49,020 nt of DNA. It comes from Branchiostoma floridae (taxonomy: Eukaryota; Chordata; Leptocardii; Amphioxiformes; Branchiostomatidae). Both the position numbers and the translations under genes were made by a program. Below are positions 22,965 through 32,776 of the stretch, piece after piece. A model generated the notes under the pieces. The model searched no databases, was not told the origin of the DNA, and was given only the letters and a program-made list of their open reading frames with translations. How positions within the stretch are numbered: position 1 is the first letter of the stretch; the number at the start of each line of letters is the position of its first letter. The stretch is from the NCBI RefSeq assembly GCF_000003815.2, contig NC_049981.1, positions 4,066,819-4,115,838 on the forward strand, in the 5' to 3' direction.

Positions 22965-22996
22965 GTTGCCTTGGCAACGTTTGTCACCATGGCAAC
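22965..22996. promoter_or_regulatory. two tandem X-box (RFX-type) motifs
   Basis: GTTGCCTTGGCAAC (22965-22978) and GTCACCATGGCAAC (22983-22996) both fit GTNRCC-N(0-3)-RGYAAC, with centres 18 bp apart. RFX factors bind such sites near ciliary genes. No ciliary gene is recognised nearby, so function is inferred only from the motif. Confidence 0.5.
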
Positions 22997-24077
22997 GCCC
23001 TTACCTGACGATAACCAGACGCCTGACCTTGGTAAGCCGACCGTGAAGCTGGATTTATGCATCAGGCGTCGCTTGGACCGTGCCATTTTGTACGAGGGGT
23101 GTTGAAGGTTTTCTACGTCGGGCGTTTTATTTTAGTTTGAGCCCGTTACATAGTCGTCGCCAGTTGCATAGTATCGGCGCTCTTTCAAAACTTGCAATGT
23201 TGCATTGGCTATGACAGTTCCATATCACTTATCGTGAATATAAAAGGTAGTCCCATAAGCTAAGGACACAACTCGCCGTACGTGCAATTTGTTCGTACGT
23301 TTTTTTGGGAGGCCACGTCCGAAACGTATTTCTGAAAACGTTCAGGCTGTACAGGGCAGGCTTATTTAAATCATAAATTATAACACTGTTGATATTGGAC
23401 CGTGCATAGATATTAGAAATTCCAAACACAAGTAAACAACACATTCTTAATATATACTACATATATAGTCTCTAGTACAGTAGGCTAATTCATCAGATAA
23501 TTGTTGGAGAAGTCTCTATCTATACGTTATATCCTGAGCAATCGTTGAGAAATGATAAAAGTTACCTTTGTGATTCAAACCCAGTTTAACCCTCGTCACA
23601 GATCGCCCCTCCAGCAAGACTAGAATGGACTGTTCCATACAAAGTTGCCACACCAGTTTTGTGAAGTATGAAATTTTTTAAAAGGGGGACGCCTGAGTTC
23701 ACCACCCCTAGGCGTGCAGGTTTAGGACGCGGTGTGGTTATGTCATCACTTTCAACAATATACACAGAAACTACGACGTCTCAAGCTTTCCTGGCGAGAC
23801 AGTTTTCTTAAAGAAGTGTCCTCAACAAGGTGGGTGAGGTCTCAAGATGCTAAGGTTCTTTTTAAGATGATAGCAGTTTTTGAGTGGGTGGTAAAGATAT
23901 GCTTGGAGATAAGGTGACTTATGAGTGCACAATAACACCGCTTTAGCGATTGTCCTGGAATTGAACAACTCTAAAAAGGTTTGAAATCCTTAAATCCTTA
24001 AAGTGAGACATGCAGTCGTGCCTTTGAAGGAAATGCTAGTTCCAAGACGGAACTTTTGTGCGATCGCATTTACATGT

Positions 24078-24251
24078 ATATCCGCCTGTGCCTGTTTGTG
24101 TGCGTGTATGTGTGTGTAGATGTGAGTGTGCGTATGTGTAACGTTATGCATGTGTGTATTTGTGTGTGTGTGTGTGTGCATGCCACAGTGTGTTTGTGTG
24201 TCTCCCTCTGTGTGTGCGTGTGTGTGTGCGCACGCGTTTGTGTGTGTATGT

Positions 24252-24286
<35 letters not shown>

Positions 24287-24398
24287 CGCGTGCTTGTGTG
24301 TGTGTGTGTGTACGTTTGTGTGTACGTATGCATGTGTGCTTGTGTGTGTCTCCCTCTGTGCGTTTATGCGTGTGCGTATGTGTATGTGTGCGTACAGT
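24078..24398. repeat. (TG)n-rich microsatellite
   Basis: About 320 bases of TG with interspersed C, A and T variants. The Cys/Val- and His/Thr-rich open frames across it on both strands are artefacts of the repeat. Confidence 0.92.
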
Positions 24399-24739
24399 GG
24401 CTGTTTCAGTCCCATTGGTTGTAAGTAGCGAACTCACCATGCTTCAAATTAGTAAAAGGTAAAGAGTCAACGGAAATTGCACAGTTTAAAAGTCTACCTG
24501 CCCTACCATACACATGCCAGTGACATTTGGAGTCCTGTTAGGTATGTAATCATAGGATTTCCGCGACGCCATATGCTCTGCTCTTAAAGAGTTCATCGTT
24601 TTCGCGTCAATGGGTCTTAAACAATCCGCTTTTAACTGTAAACGATTGGCTAACGAAGCGTGATGGACAGGTAGTCATTTTCACACTTCTACAAAACACG
24701 AGCCATGGGGGGTAAAATACTTTCAATATAACATACGTT

Positions 24740-24930
24740 CAAAAGGACCACCTGGCCATTGATATACAGTTAGACCTGCACTAGTAACCATAACTATATA
24801 AGGACCACCTGGCTATATGGATATAAAGTCAAACCTGTGATATTGACCTCACCTGCATACGGACGACCTGACGGATGATATGCAATCAAACCTGCCTCTA
24901 TATAAAGACCACCTAACCTTTGATATACAT
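24740..24930 (+). repeat. weak tandem repeat, unit roughly 60 bp
   Basis: GGACCACCTGG / GATAT / AAACCTG words recur about four times (near 24747, 24802, 24862, 24905), with much divergence. Confidence 0.5.
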
Positions 24931-25260
24931 ATTGTCCTTTAGTGTAAGGAGCGGTACACAGTTTTAATGATTAGTGATGCGGTAACGATGAATTTTTTAA
25001 AAGCAAAGATGTTGATGTTGCAGGACCACATACTGTACACTGTGGCTATTTCTCCAAGATTATTTGAGTCCAGTAGGCGTTTGACCGACTGAATGTCACA
25101 AGGGCCAAGTCGCATTTGTTACTATGGACGCAAGCAATCGTATTTGTGTATGCATGACATATGCGTCTGTCTGTAGTGGTACTACACCACCATACATTTT
25201 TGTATGTCTTTGTTAAAGTTATGTTATGATGTTAAGTTATGTTGCATTGTAGTAAACAAG

Positions 25261-25313
25261 CCCACCTCCCCCCACCCCCACCCCCACCCCACACACACCA
25301 CACACACACAAAA
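25261..25313. repeat. C/CA-rich low-complexity tract
   Basis: Runs of CCCCAC followed by CACACA. No other structure. Confidence 0.8.
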
Positions 25314-25677
25314 CGTGTTTGTTTATGACTGTTGTTTCTTTGTTAAAAGCAGTCCATAGCCCAGGGGAGCCTAAGTCCTTGTTTGAATACTTACTACGCT
25401 CATCTGTAGCTTCGGGCGAAAAAGGGTCAGGGTTGTAAGGTTAAGCTAGTTAATACCAGGTTATCAAAACTTTTGATCAAAACCATCACACTGTCACGTT
25501 AGAGGGTTGACGCATCCGGGATTTCTGTGTGCACGAATACACAAAAGGAGTGTTGTCAATGTTAGATAATGCAAACATATTACGCCAAATGGCAGTTACT
25601 CAAGGTACTGGATAGTTTTTGGAGACGGCTATGTTATGTGTTTCAGATAGCATTCATTACCTTTCGTCGGTGACTCT

Positions 25678-25898
25678 GAAGGTGGTATCTCACTGCACTT
25701 GGCGAACCGGTGCGGCACTGCGGGGTTCGAAAGATTACTCAAATTATTTCAGAGATAAAGAACGGATTTTCTTACGTTTTTTGTATTTTGCTGTCTTCTA
25801 AGTTATTTTTTTTACATATTACGCAATATATCGACGAAAATAACACAACAGTCTTGTAGTGCCACACCAGTACCCCAAGTACAGTGAGATACCACCTT
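25678..25898. mobile_element. short TIR element (about 220 bp)
   Basis: AAGGTGGTATCTCACTG at the left and its near-complement CAGTGAGATACCACCTT at the right, with similarity running about 40 bases inward (CTTGG, GCGGCACT against GTGCCACA). Non-coding interior. Flanking TGA on both sides may be a 3-bp duplication. Confidence 0.7.
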
Positions 25899-26209
25899 GA
25901 GCAGGATCTGTTGAGCAGCAGCTTTCTTGTCTAACGCTTACCGACGTAACGTAATTAATACTTTTATCTCTTCTTCTTCCTGCAAAAAGTATACTTCAAA
26001 GTTATAATAAAGAAGCAGATTGACGACGTAAAAAAAGAATTAATAATGATCACTTTGGCAACTTACTACTGCAGACTATGACTATGCAAAAAGGAACTAA
26101 ACGAGAAAGTAATTTGTTAACTCATTTACAACGTTAACCAATGGAAAACCTGCTTGCTTGATTGATAAGTCATCTGATAATACTGATGTTTACTCTTGAT
26201 CAAATAAAG

Positions 26210-29200
26210 ATGGCGGCCGCAGGAGGGAACAATGCTGCCCATCAGCGCATGCGCGGACAGGAGTTCCTGGTATGCGGGATCTGTCTGGATCACTTTACCC
26301 TGCCGAAAATCCTGCCATGCGCACACACCTTCTGTCAGGTGGGTTATGGTCTGATTAAAGCTGTGCATGCACCTAAACAAATTAGGCACAGGTACAGAAA
26401 GCGGGTCTGCCACCGTCTATTGAGTCAAGAAGGAACTTTGTAGGATGAGATGTACTTTATTCTAGAGCTGCTTCTCAGTAACTTACTCTCTTCGTGGTCT
26501 CCCTGCCCCCCTCCCCCAAACACACCACTATCCTGGTTCTCAGTATTTGCTTTCAGGCAGACGAGGACAATGTGCCACCGCACTAACTAGTAACTTACAT
26601 TAACAGTGTCACATACACGGTACAGACAGAAGGTAATTATTTTACCTCTCCGACTGAAGTCAGGTAACCGTTTCTATACTTTGATGGTTGAAGTGAGGAA
26701 GGTCGTGTAAAGCGCATTTCCCAAGGGCACAACGTCGGGGGAATGGTGGATATCGCACTTGGGACCTCTAGATTCCAAGCCAAGCTATAGCAGTCTACCA
26801 GTTACGCCATGCACAGCGCAACTCTATAGTTTGTTTCTCTTTCTTCAGGCGTGTCTTAAGCCGTATGCTAGGAGAAGAAAGTTTATCTAAGATTTGTTTC
26901 TCTTCCTACAGGTGTGTCTTGAGACGTACGCTGGGAGAAGGAGGTTTATCTAAGATTTGTTTCTCTTCCTACAGGCGTGTCTTGAGACGTACGCTGGGAG
27001 AAGGAGGTTTATCTAAGATTTGCTTCTGTTCCTACAGGCGTGTCTTGAGACGTGCGCTGGGAGAAGAAGGTTTATCTAAGATTTGTTTCTGTTCCTACAG
27101 GCGTGTCTTGAGACGTGCGCTGGGAGAAGAAGGTTTATCTAAGATTTGTTTCTGTTTCTACAGGCCTGTCTTGAGACGTACGCTGGGAGAAGAAGGTTTA
27201 TCTACTGTCCGAACTGCCGGAGAGTGGCGGAGCTGGACTCCGCGTCCGGCGTGCGGGGGCTGCCGGGTAATTTCTGGGTCACCAACCTACGTGACGTCAT
27301 AGCAGGTACGTCACTTCTATAAACAATTCTTAGACTTGCCTGTCAGCTTCTACATAAATGGCGTCGTATGGGGAAGAGGTTAGGGTAGTATATGAGAGAT
27401 AGAGAGTTCAGCGGTTCTATTCTTAGCATTCCTGACTAGACGTTGTGTCCTTGGGAAAGGCACTGTACAGTGACTTCCCTCACTCCATCCAGGACTTTCC
27501 TCACTCCTTTAAGGAGAGGTTAAAGGAATTGGAAGGAGAGGGATGGGCTCTACCTTCTGTTACTGTGCCCTTGACACAGTGGATAACAACCCTACGTCTT
27601 ATAAAGACTATATAGGGCTGCCTTTACCTGTACCGTTCACCTGTTTAAATTTTCCGAAAAGCTTTGTGGTAGCTGAACCGTCAGAAAGATTTCTATGTAT
27701 TGCTCATATAGATAAATATCTTTGTTCTTGACTGTTCTTTTCTGTCCTCCTGTCAAAACACATACATGAACATATTCATGTATCATTCTCCTCCACACAT
27801 AGGTACTTAGCAAGTTATATTAAGAAGCTATTACAGTGATACAGCTAGGTACATGGTCTTGAAAGACATTAGCACCAGTAGCAGGTACCATAATTTTATG
27901 TGCGTTATTGGAACCCAAATATATAAACAGGAAATGTAGCGTGCGTTCTTCCTTTTCTGATACTAGCTACATTACCCCTTCCTTAACACAGAACGAGACA
28001 GCGAGAACCCAGATGTCAAAGGTCGTCTCCAAGGCAACCGATGCAAGCTCCACCCAGGCGAGCAGTGCCGCCATTTTTGTCAGGACTGTCACGTGCCCGT
28101 GTGTGGGGAGTGTCTCTTCTCGGCGCACAACGGGCATGCGCTGGAACGGCTGGAGAGGGTGCTAAACGAGGTGCGACAGGAGGTAAAATCTCTTATATCA
28201 TGCCCATGCACTGTATGAGGATCCAAACTGTTCATTTTCGACCATTCATTTGGTCTTCTTCACACCCCTGTCACATTATTCACGATCTTCGGGCGTATCG
28301 ATGGAAGATCGGCCATATTTAAGATCGACAGAGGGTTGCGCGTATTTTTCACCTGAAAACCGTCCCTGCCACATATACGCCATACTTTGTACCTTGTACC
28401 TTGTGCAATTGTTGTGCAATAATGTTTTTATTATAAGCGAGGCTCGGGCGATTGCCGCAGAATCGTCGTCCGATCGATTTTCGCCAAATGTGACAGGGGT
28501 ATTAAGCCCCATTTACAAATCAAGAATTTAGCTCGGCCGAGTTATCAGTGAGCTCTAAATTACGAGGAGGCATGACCCTGATGCCCAGGAACAAATGGCA
28601 GAGTTTCTTCATCAGTATCAGGGTCGACGTCATACCTCCTCGTAATTTAGAGCTCGCTGACAACTCGGCCGAGCTAAATTCTTGATTTGTAAAGGGGGCT
28701 TTATACCCCCCTCACATTAGGCGCGATTCGATCGGACGACGAGTCTGCGAGGTCTAATTTACGAGGAGGCATGACCCATGCCGACGAAGAAATGGCAGAG
28801 TTCCCCCTTCCCGTCAGGGTCATGACTCCACGTAATTAAGAGCTCGCAAACTCGTCGTCCGTATTAGGACGACTGAGCCGATTTCCGAAGACACGTGAGC
28901 TTACGGTAGTGTGACTGGTCAAAGGTGTATCGAAGTCGGTATCGTCCCCGGACGGACGATAGATTTATCGTAAATATCCGATTCTCTGTAATTTCCCCCT
29001 TTTTTCCAGTTAAGAAAGTGTTTGGAGATTGCCCAACAGATTGCAGGGGAGCTAAAGATGGTTCTACATGAGTTCGAGTCTAGACGGGAGGGAAAGAAGA
29101 AGATAGAACAGCCGGAGACCCCGGATGAGGAAGCAGAAACGGAGAGACAGAGAATCGAATGGGCGGACACCATGTTGATTCGGCTGTTAAAAGGATTCAA

Positions 29201-31418
29201 GGTAATTCAAAGACAAGAAGTCAATCTTTTTCTATTACATGATACACGTGGCGTTATTAGGGGAGCATCAAAAAGGGAAAAAAATAATCTGTAGCGATGT
29301 ATCCTGCTCCTGATCTTGAGTTGCCAGTTCATCAGTGTCGGTAGAATTCATGAAAAAAAGACGTGCAAATATTTTTCAAATGGGACAGTCAATACAAGGG
29401 ATTGGACCTAAGTGTTTGGTTCATCTAGGGATTCGAACAAACAGCCTTTGGATACTAGGTGGAATTTCCTAACCACAATGCAAAATTTTACCGCCTATAA
29501 TAGAATGGATCCAGCGCTTAAATGAAGACACTTAATGTAGATTGAGAAGCCGGTCTGGTGTAAGGGATAGCTTGTGGCGCCCCCCGTCTCTGTTCAGGGA
29601 TGTCTCTAATGTTTCCTGTTCTATTTGCAGTTTTCACGTCGAGCGGCTGAGCTGTACGACTACGGCGGACTGCAGCGGTGTAGAAAACTACTAGCTGACC
29701 CCATTAACCAGGCAAGCTACTTATTTATTTATTTCTGTTTTCTTTATACAGGGTAGACACACTCAGTACTTTGCGCACTGATTTCCAGGCGTGCCCTGTA
29801 CAGATTAACATACACAAAATAGCATAACAAAGGAATAAGATCAACTAAACAATGAACAAATCAAAGTAACAATATATACATAAATATAAATCAAAATCGT
29901 AACTCATTATAGTTAGTGCCGGGTTAGACACTACCTGACTTAAGTACAGAATAAGTCTTTTCCCTCAACTGTTTCATCGTAATACTACGTACCTGAATTG
30001 GTAGATTCTTTTACACAACACTTGCTTTTTTCCAATAGGGTTTCGGTGACTGCCTTTTCAGTGAAATTCTGACTGATTCACATTGTTTTGCAGCTATGGT
30101 CATTGTCGCATAAAACCTATCACTTTATAATAATTATTATACTCAACGTTTGTGACATTCTGTAACTGCATTGTGAACCAGTTAGATAACCCTGAGGAAG
30201 ATGGAAACAAAACACCGGTTGTGAAAATACGAGTCTTTTCACTCAGACTTCATCACAGGATAAAATCTATTCTATTGGGCGACACTGTTTGTCAGAATCA
30301 TCTGAAGGCAAATATTACCTTATCTCATGTATACTCCTGTACTGTAAGGAAGCTTGCTCATGTTCAAAGTGCTCTTTTCTTTCATTCGGTCATATCGAAT
30401 TTAAAAAGAAGGTTTTTAACTTTTGCAGACGAACGACATCATGGTAACAGAACGCGCCAAAGTGAGAGAGTTTTCCGCCATTTTGTACGGGCCCGAACAA
30501 CCCAAGACTACTGAGCCTGCGCGGGATGAAACCGAGGACAGGAGCAACGGCAATTCGGCCAAGACGACGCATGCGCAACTTCTTCGAGGAGGGGTCGGAG
30601 AGGTCAAGTTCTATCACCCGTTCAGTGTTGTTGTGTCGAAGAACGGAGATACGTACGTGCTCGATATGTACCGATGCGGGCGCGTGCATGTTTTCGGACC
30701 GGGTCGCAACCTGCTCCGAAGGTTCGAGCTGGATCTGAACGGTCACGCGGCAACCAGAGTGACGGGTGGGATCACTCTGTTTAAGAGCTCTACTCTCTGC
30801 TGGGTCGGGACTGCCTACATGCCGAGTAACATCGACACGCTTCTGCAGCGCTGCTCATCGCAATCACAGAACTTTTTCATAGAGTTCGATCACCAAGGAA
30901 ACATACAGAAGAACGTGAGCATCGCCCTCGCAGGTGAGATCGCCGACGCGGCGTTGCTAAGGCACGGGACGGTTGCCACAGCGATCAGTTCGAACATTCA
31001 CGTCCTTGACGACCAGGCACATGAGATCTTCCACTTCCGCGCAAGCCATTTTTCGCCCGTGGAGAAAGTGTGCATCAACGAACAAAATGGCGACATTCTG
31101 GTCTCGCTGTGGCCCGAAAACGTCATCAAGGTGTTCGACTTGCGCGGGAAACCAAAACTGCAGTTCGGTTTCTATGGGAACGCAGACGGCCAGCTCGACC
31201 AACCGAAGGGCCTCTGCGTGAACCCGGAAGGGAGGATCCTGGTGGCAGACTCCGGAAACAAACGTGTGGCATTGTTTGACGGAAGTGGAGCTTTCCTAAA
31301 GCACGTGGCGACGGAAGGTGACGGACTTAAGGAACCCCATGCCTTGTACGCTTCTCGGGACGGCAAAGTAGTGGTGACGGATATAGGTACCCACTCGGTA
31401 CACGTCATTGAGTATTAG
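26210..31418 (+). CDS. TRIM-NHL protein (RING, B-box 2, coiled coil, NHL)
   Basis: Probable E3 ubiquitin ligase of about 574 residues. Exons: 26210-26338, 27164-27305, 27992-28182, 29010-29201, 29631-29711, 30429-31418, all in phase. RING at residues 22-61: C22, C25, C37, H39, C42, C45, C58, C61. B-box 2 at about 108-139 with C108, H111, C120, C123, C128, C131, H136, H139. Exons 4-5 are charged and helical, fitting a coiled coil. The last exon (from residue 246) carries beta-propeller NHL repeats, for example [20 protein letters not shown] followed by [13 protein letters not shown]. There is no filamin domain, which is closer to TRIM32 than TRIM2/3/71, but the symbol is not assigned. The intron after exon 5 has a GC donor (CAG|GCAAGC). 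Exon 2 is preceded by a decoy acceptor array, and the stop region is copied downstream. Confidence 0.9.
26640..26825 (-). repeat. tRNA-derived SINE in TRIM intron 1
   Basis: On the minus strand an A-box-like TGGCGTAACTGG and a degenerate B box GGTCCCAAGTG are followed by a tail with ACGTTGTGCCCTTGGGAAAT...ACGACCTTCC. The tail words recur in plus orientation at about 27420-27495, indicating one family. Confidence 0.6.
26849..27163 (+). repeat. 63-bp splice-acceptor array before TRIM exon 2
   Basis: Five extra copies (26849, 26912, 26975, 27038, 27101) precede the real exon at 27164, all at exact 63-base spacing. Each unit has about 40 bases of exon start (GCGTGTCTTGAGACGTACGC...) and 23 bases of intron end (TTTGTTTCTGTTCCTACAG). 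In the RING frame each copy reads [13 protein letters not shown] and then TAA, whereas the real exon continues TAC TGT CCG. Use of any upstream acceptor would cut the protein inside the RING. The unit junction shares TCTA with both the exon and the old intron end. Confidence 0.92.
27405..27500 (+). repeat. SINE tail fragment in TRIM intron 2
   Basis: GACGTTGTGTCCTTGGGAAA followed by GGCACTGTACAGTGACTTCC is the inverse-orientation counterpart of the SINE tail near 26693-26740. The tRNA-like head is not recognisable here. Confidence 0.5.
28264..28501 (+). mobile_element. Harbinger-like MITE, copy 1
   Basis: About 238 bases, ends CACCCCTGTCACATT / AATGTGACAGGGGTA, with interior GATCTTCGGGCGTATCGATG and AGGCTCGGGCGATTGCCGC. 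Same family as 31609-31820 and 43408-43644, where the 3-bp TTA duplication is clear. In TRIM intron 3. Confidence 0.8.
28507..28698. repeat. long foldback palindrome
   Basis: Arms of roughly 80 bases: CCCCATTTACAAATCAAGAA at the left, TTCTTGATTTGTAAAGGGGG at the right, with AATTTAGCTCGGCCGAG and TAAATTACGAGGAGGCATGA mirrored inside. The loop is about 30 bases near 28590-28612. It would form a strong hairpin in RNA or single-stranded DNA. Confidence 0.85.
28699..28862. repeat. second, shorter foldback of the same family
   Basis: GGACGACGAGTCTGCGAG... mirrored by ...CTCGCAAACTCGTCGTCC, with TAATTTACGAGGAGGCATGA / TCATGACTCCACGTAATTA inside. Its left flank (CCCCTCACATTAGGCGCGAT) is the inverse of the right end of the MITE at 31820, so this is nested element debris. 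Confidence 0.7.
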
Positions 31419-31600
31419 CAAGGCGGTGTCGTATATAGGTACCCACTCCGTACTCAACACGCGTTATGGAGTATTAGCAAGGTAGTGATGACGGATATAG
31501 GTACCCACTCCGTACTCAACACACGTTATGGAGTATTAGCAAGGTAGTGGTGACGGATATAGGTACCCACTCGGTACACGTCATCGAGTACTAGCAAGGT
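31366..31600 (+). repeat. tandem copies of the TRIM coding end and stop codon
   Basis: The last roughly 50 coding bases plus the TAG and GCAAG after it (GACGGATATAGGTACCCACT ... GAGTATTAGCAAG) recur three more times downstream, with TA(T/C)TAG words at 31413, 31472, 31534 and 31589 (spacing 59, 62, 55). The fourth copy is closer to the coding copy than the two in between, which share CCGTACTCAACAC. Confidence 0.88.
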
Positions 31601-31608
31601 AGTGGTGA

Positions 31609-31820
31609 TGATCTTCGGGCGTATGGATGGAAGATCGGCCATATTTAAGATCGGCAGAGGGTTGCGCGCATTTTTCACCTGAAAACCGTTCTTGTGACAT
31701 ATAAGATATACTTTGTACCTTGTACAATTGTTGTGCAATGAAGTTATTATCATAAGCGAGGCTCGGGCGATTGACGCAGAATCGTCGTCCGATCGAATCG
31801 CGCCTAATGTGAGGGGGTAT
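31609..31820 (+). mobile_element. Harbinger-like MITE, copy 2 (left end missing)
   Basis: Starts abruptly at GATCTTCGGGCGTATGG directly after the stop-codon repeat and ends CCTAATGTGAGGGGGTATAA. The left inverted repeat is absent. Confidence 0.75.
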
Positions 31821-32040
31821 AACCGAACCGTTCGTGAATGAATAGACATATAATAACCTGTTATTATTTTGAACAATACACCTGTCTCTGTGTAGGATTT
31901 TCGACCGGAAGTCTGTCCTTCCGCGGACGATGCGCTCAAAGATGGATAAAGGATTCCACAAAAGTTTGTCACAGGATCTAAAACTCCAGGTGTTTGTTTT
32001 CATATGGTGTCAACAAAAACTCACCTATTGTACTGCCATT

Positions 32041-32285
32041 TTTTCACTAGACGGCGATCGCGCTGCGCTCTCACTGCGCTCTCACTGCGACCTACATATA
32101 GTATGTGTAACCTTCGCTTTCACACTGGTTATATCATACAAAACATAAAAGGTTGACTGAGAAGACAACGAAACACAGAAAAAATAAAAAAAAGATTCGT
32201 TTCTTTTCTATACATTTCGTAGAGCGAGAGGGCAAATGTTAGGTCGCAGAGAGTCAGCGCGGCGAGAGCGCCGTCCTAGTGGAAA
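32041..32285. mobile_element. short TIR element
   Basis: TTTTCACTAGACGGCG at the left and CGCCGTCCTAGTGGAAA at the right are inverted. GCGCTCTC... and ...GCGGCGAGAGCG continue the similarity inward, as do CGACCTA / TAGGTCG. Non-coding interior. Confidence 0.65.
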
Positions 32286-32676
32286 GGGGGTATAACAGGG
32301 CACTCTTTATTTGAAGCTCGTAGCTGGCGGTTGACAACATCAAAAAAAGGAGAAGAGATTTCCAGATTTCACGGGGAGAATTTTAATGAGCAACGAAATA
32401 CAGAAAAAAAGGACGTTCTTGTAAGCGCTATCATCACTATACATTTAAATCTGTTTACAGGATATTTCTTTCTTTAAGTTAGCAAAATACAACATGAGGA
32501 ATATGGGCAATGTCACACACATTCAAGTCCGTGAAGATTTAAATGATAAATTACATTGGTCTTACTTCGTATAGAACAATGATTGTATGTATCAAGCAAA
32601 TTTCGTATAACAATTTGATTTCAATAGCATTATAAACAAGCTAAAGTAGGTGTTGGTGACAGAGAAAGGGAGTTGG

Positions 32677-32776
32677 NNNNNNNNNNNNNNNNNNNNNNNN
32701 NNNNNNNNNNNNNNNNNNNNNNNNNNNNNNNNNNNNNNNNNNNNNNNNNNNNNNNNNNNNNNNNNNNNNNNNNNNN
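32677..32776. other. assembly gap (100 N)
   Basis: Exactly 100 N. No gene is visible on either side. Confidence 0.98.

Larger units (their letters stand above)
22254..26209. other. gene-poor interval between WSC gene and TRIM gene
   Basis: No coding exon is convincing. Within it: X-box pair at 22965-22996, TG repeat at 24078-24398, a weak tandem repeat at 24740-24930, a C/CA-rich tract at 25261-25313 and a small TIR element at 25678-25898. A minus-strand open frame starting at 23086 could end in a donor near 22998 (TCAG|GTAAGG), but no further exon was found. Confidence 0.4.

Noticed and set aside
22904-23086. A minus-strand first exon starting MARSKRRLMHKSS
   Set aside because: It has a good donor, but no second exon or homology could be found, so it is not listed as a gene.
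24056-24440. Cys/Val-rich and His/Thr-rich proteins
   Set aside because: Frames over the TG repeat; the same artefact occurs at 36.1, 36.8 and 37.8-38.3 kb.
26865-27302. A 145-residue repeat protein ([15 protein letters not shown]...)
   Set aside because: It is an alternative frame of the 63-bp acceptor array; the RING frame explains the true exon and the array.
30423-30428. Independent start of the NHL exon
   Set aside because: The six bases are TTGCAG, a splice acceptor; the frame continues from exon 5, so no separate gene is needed.
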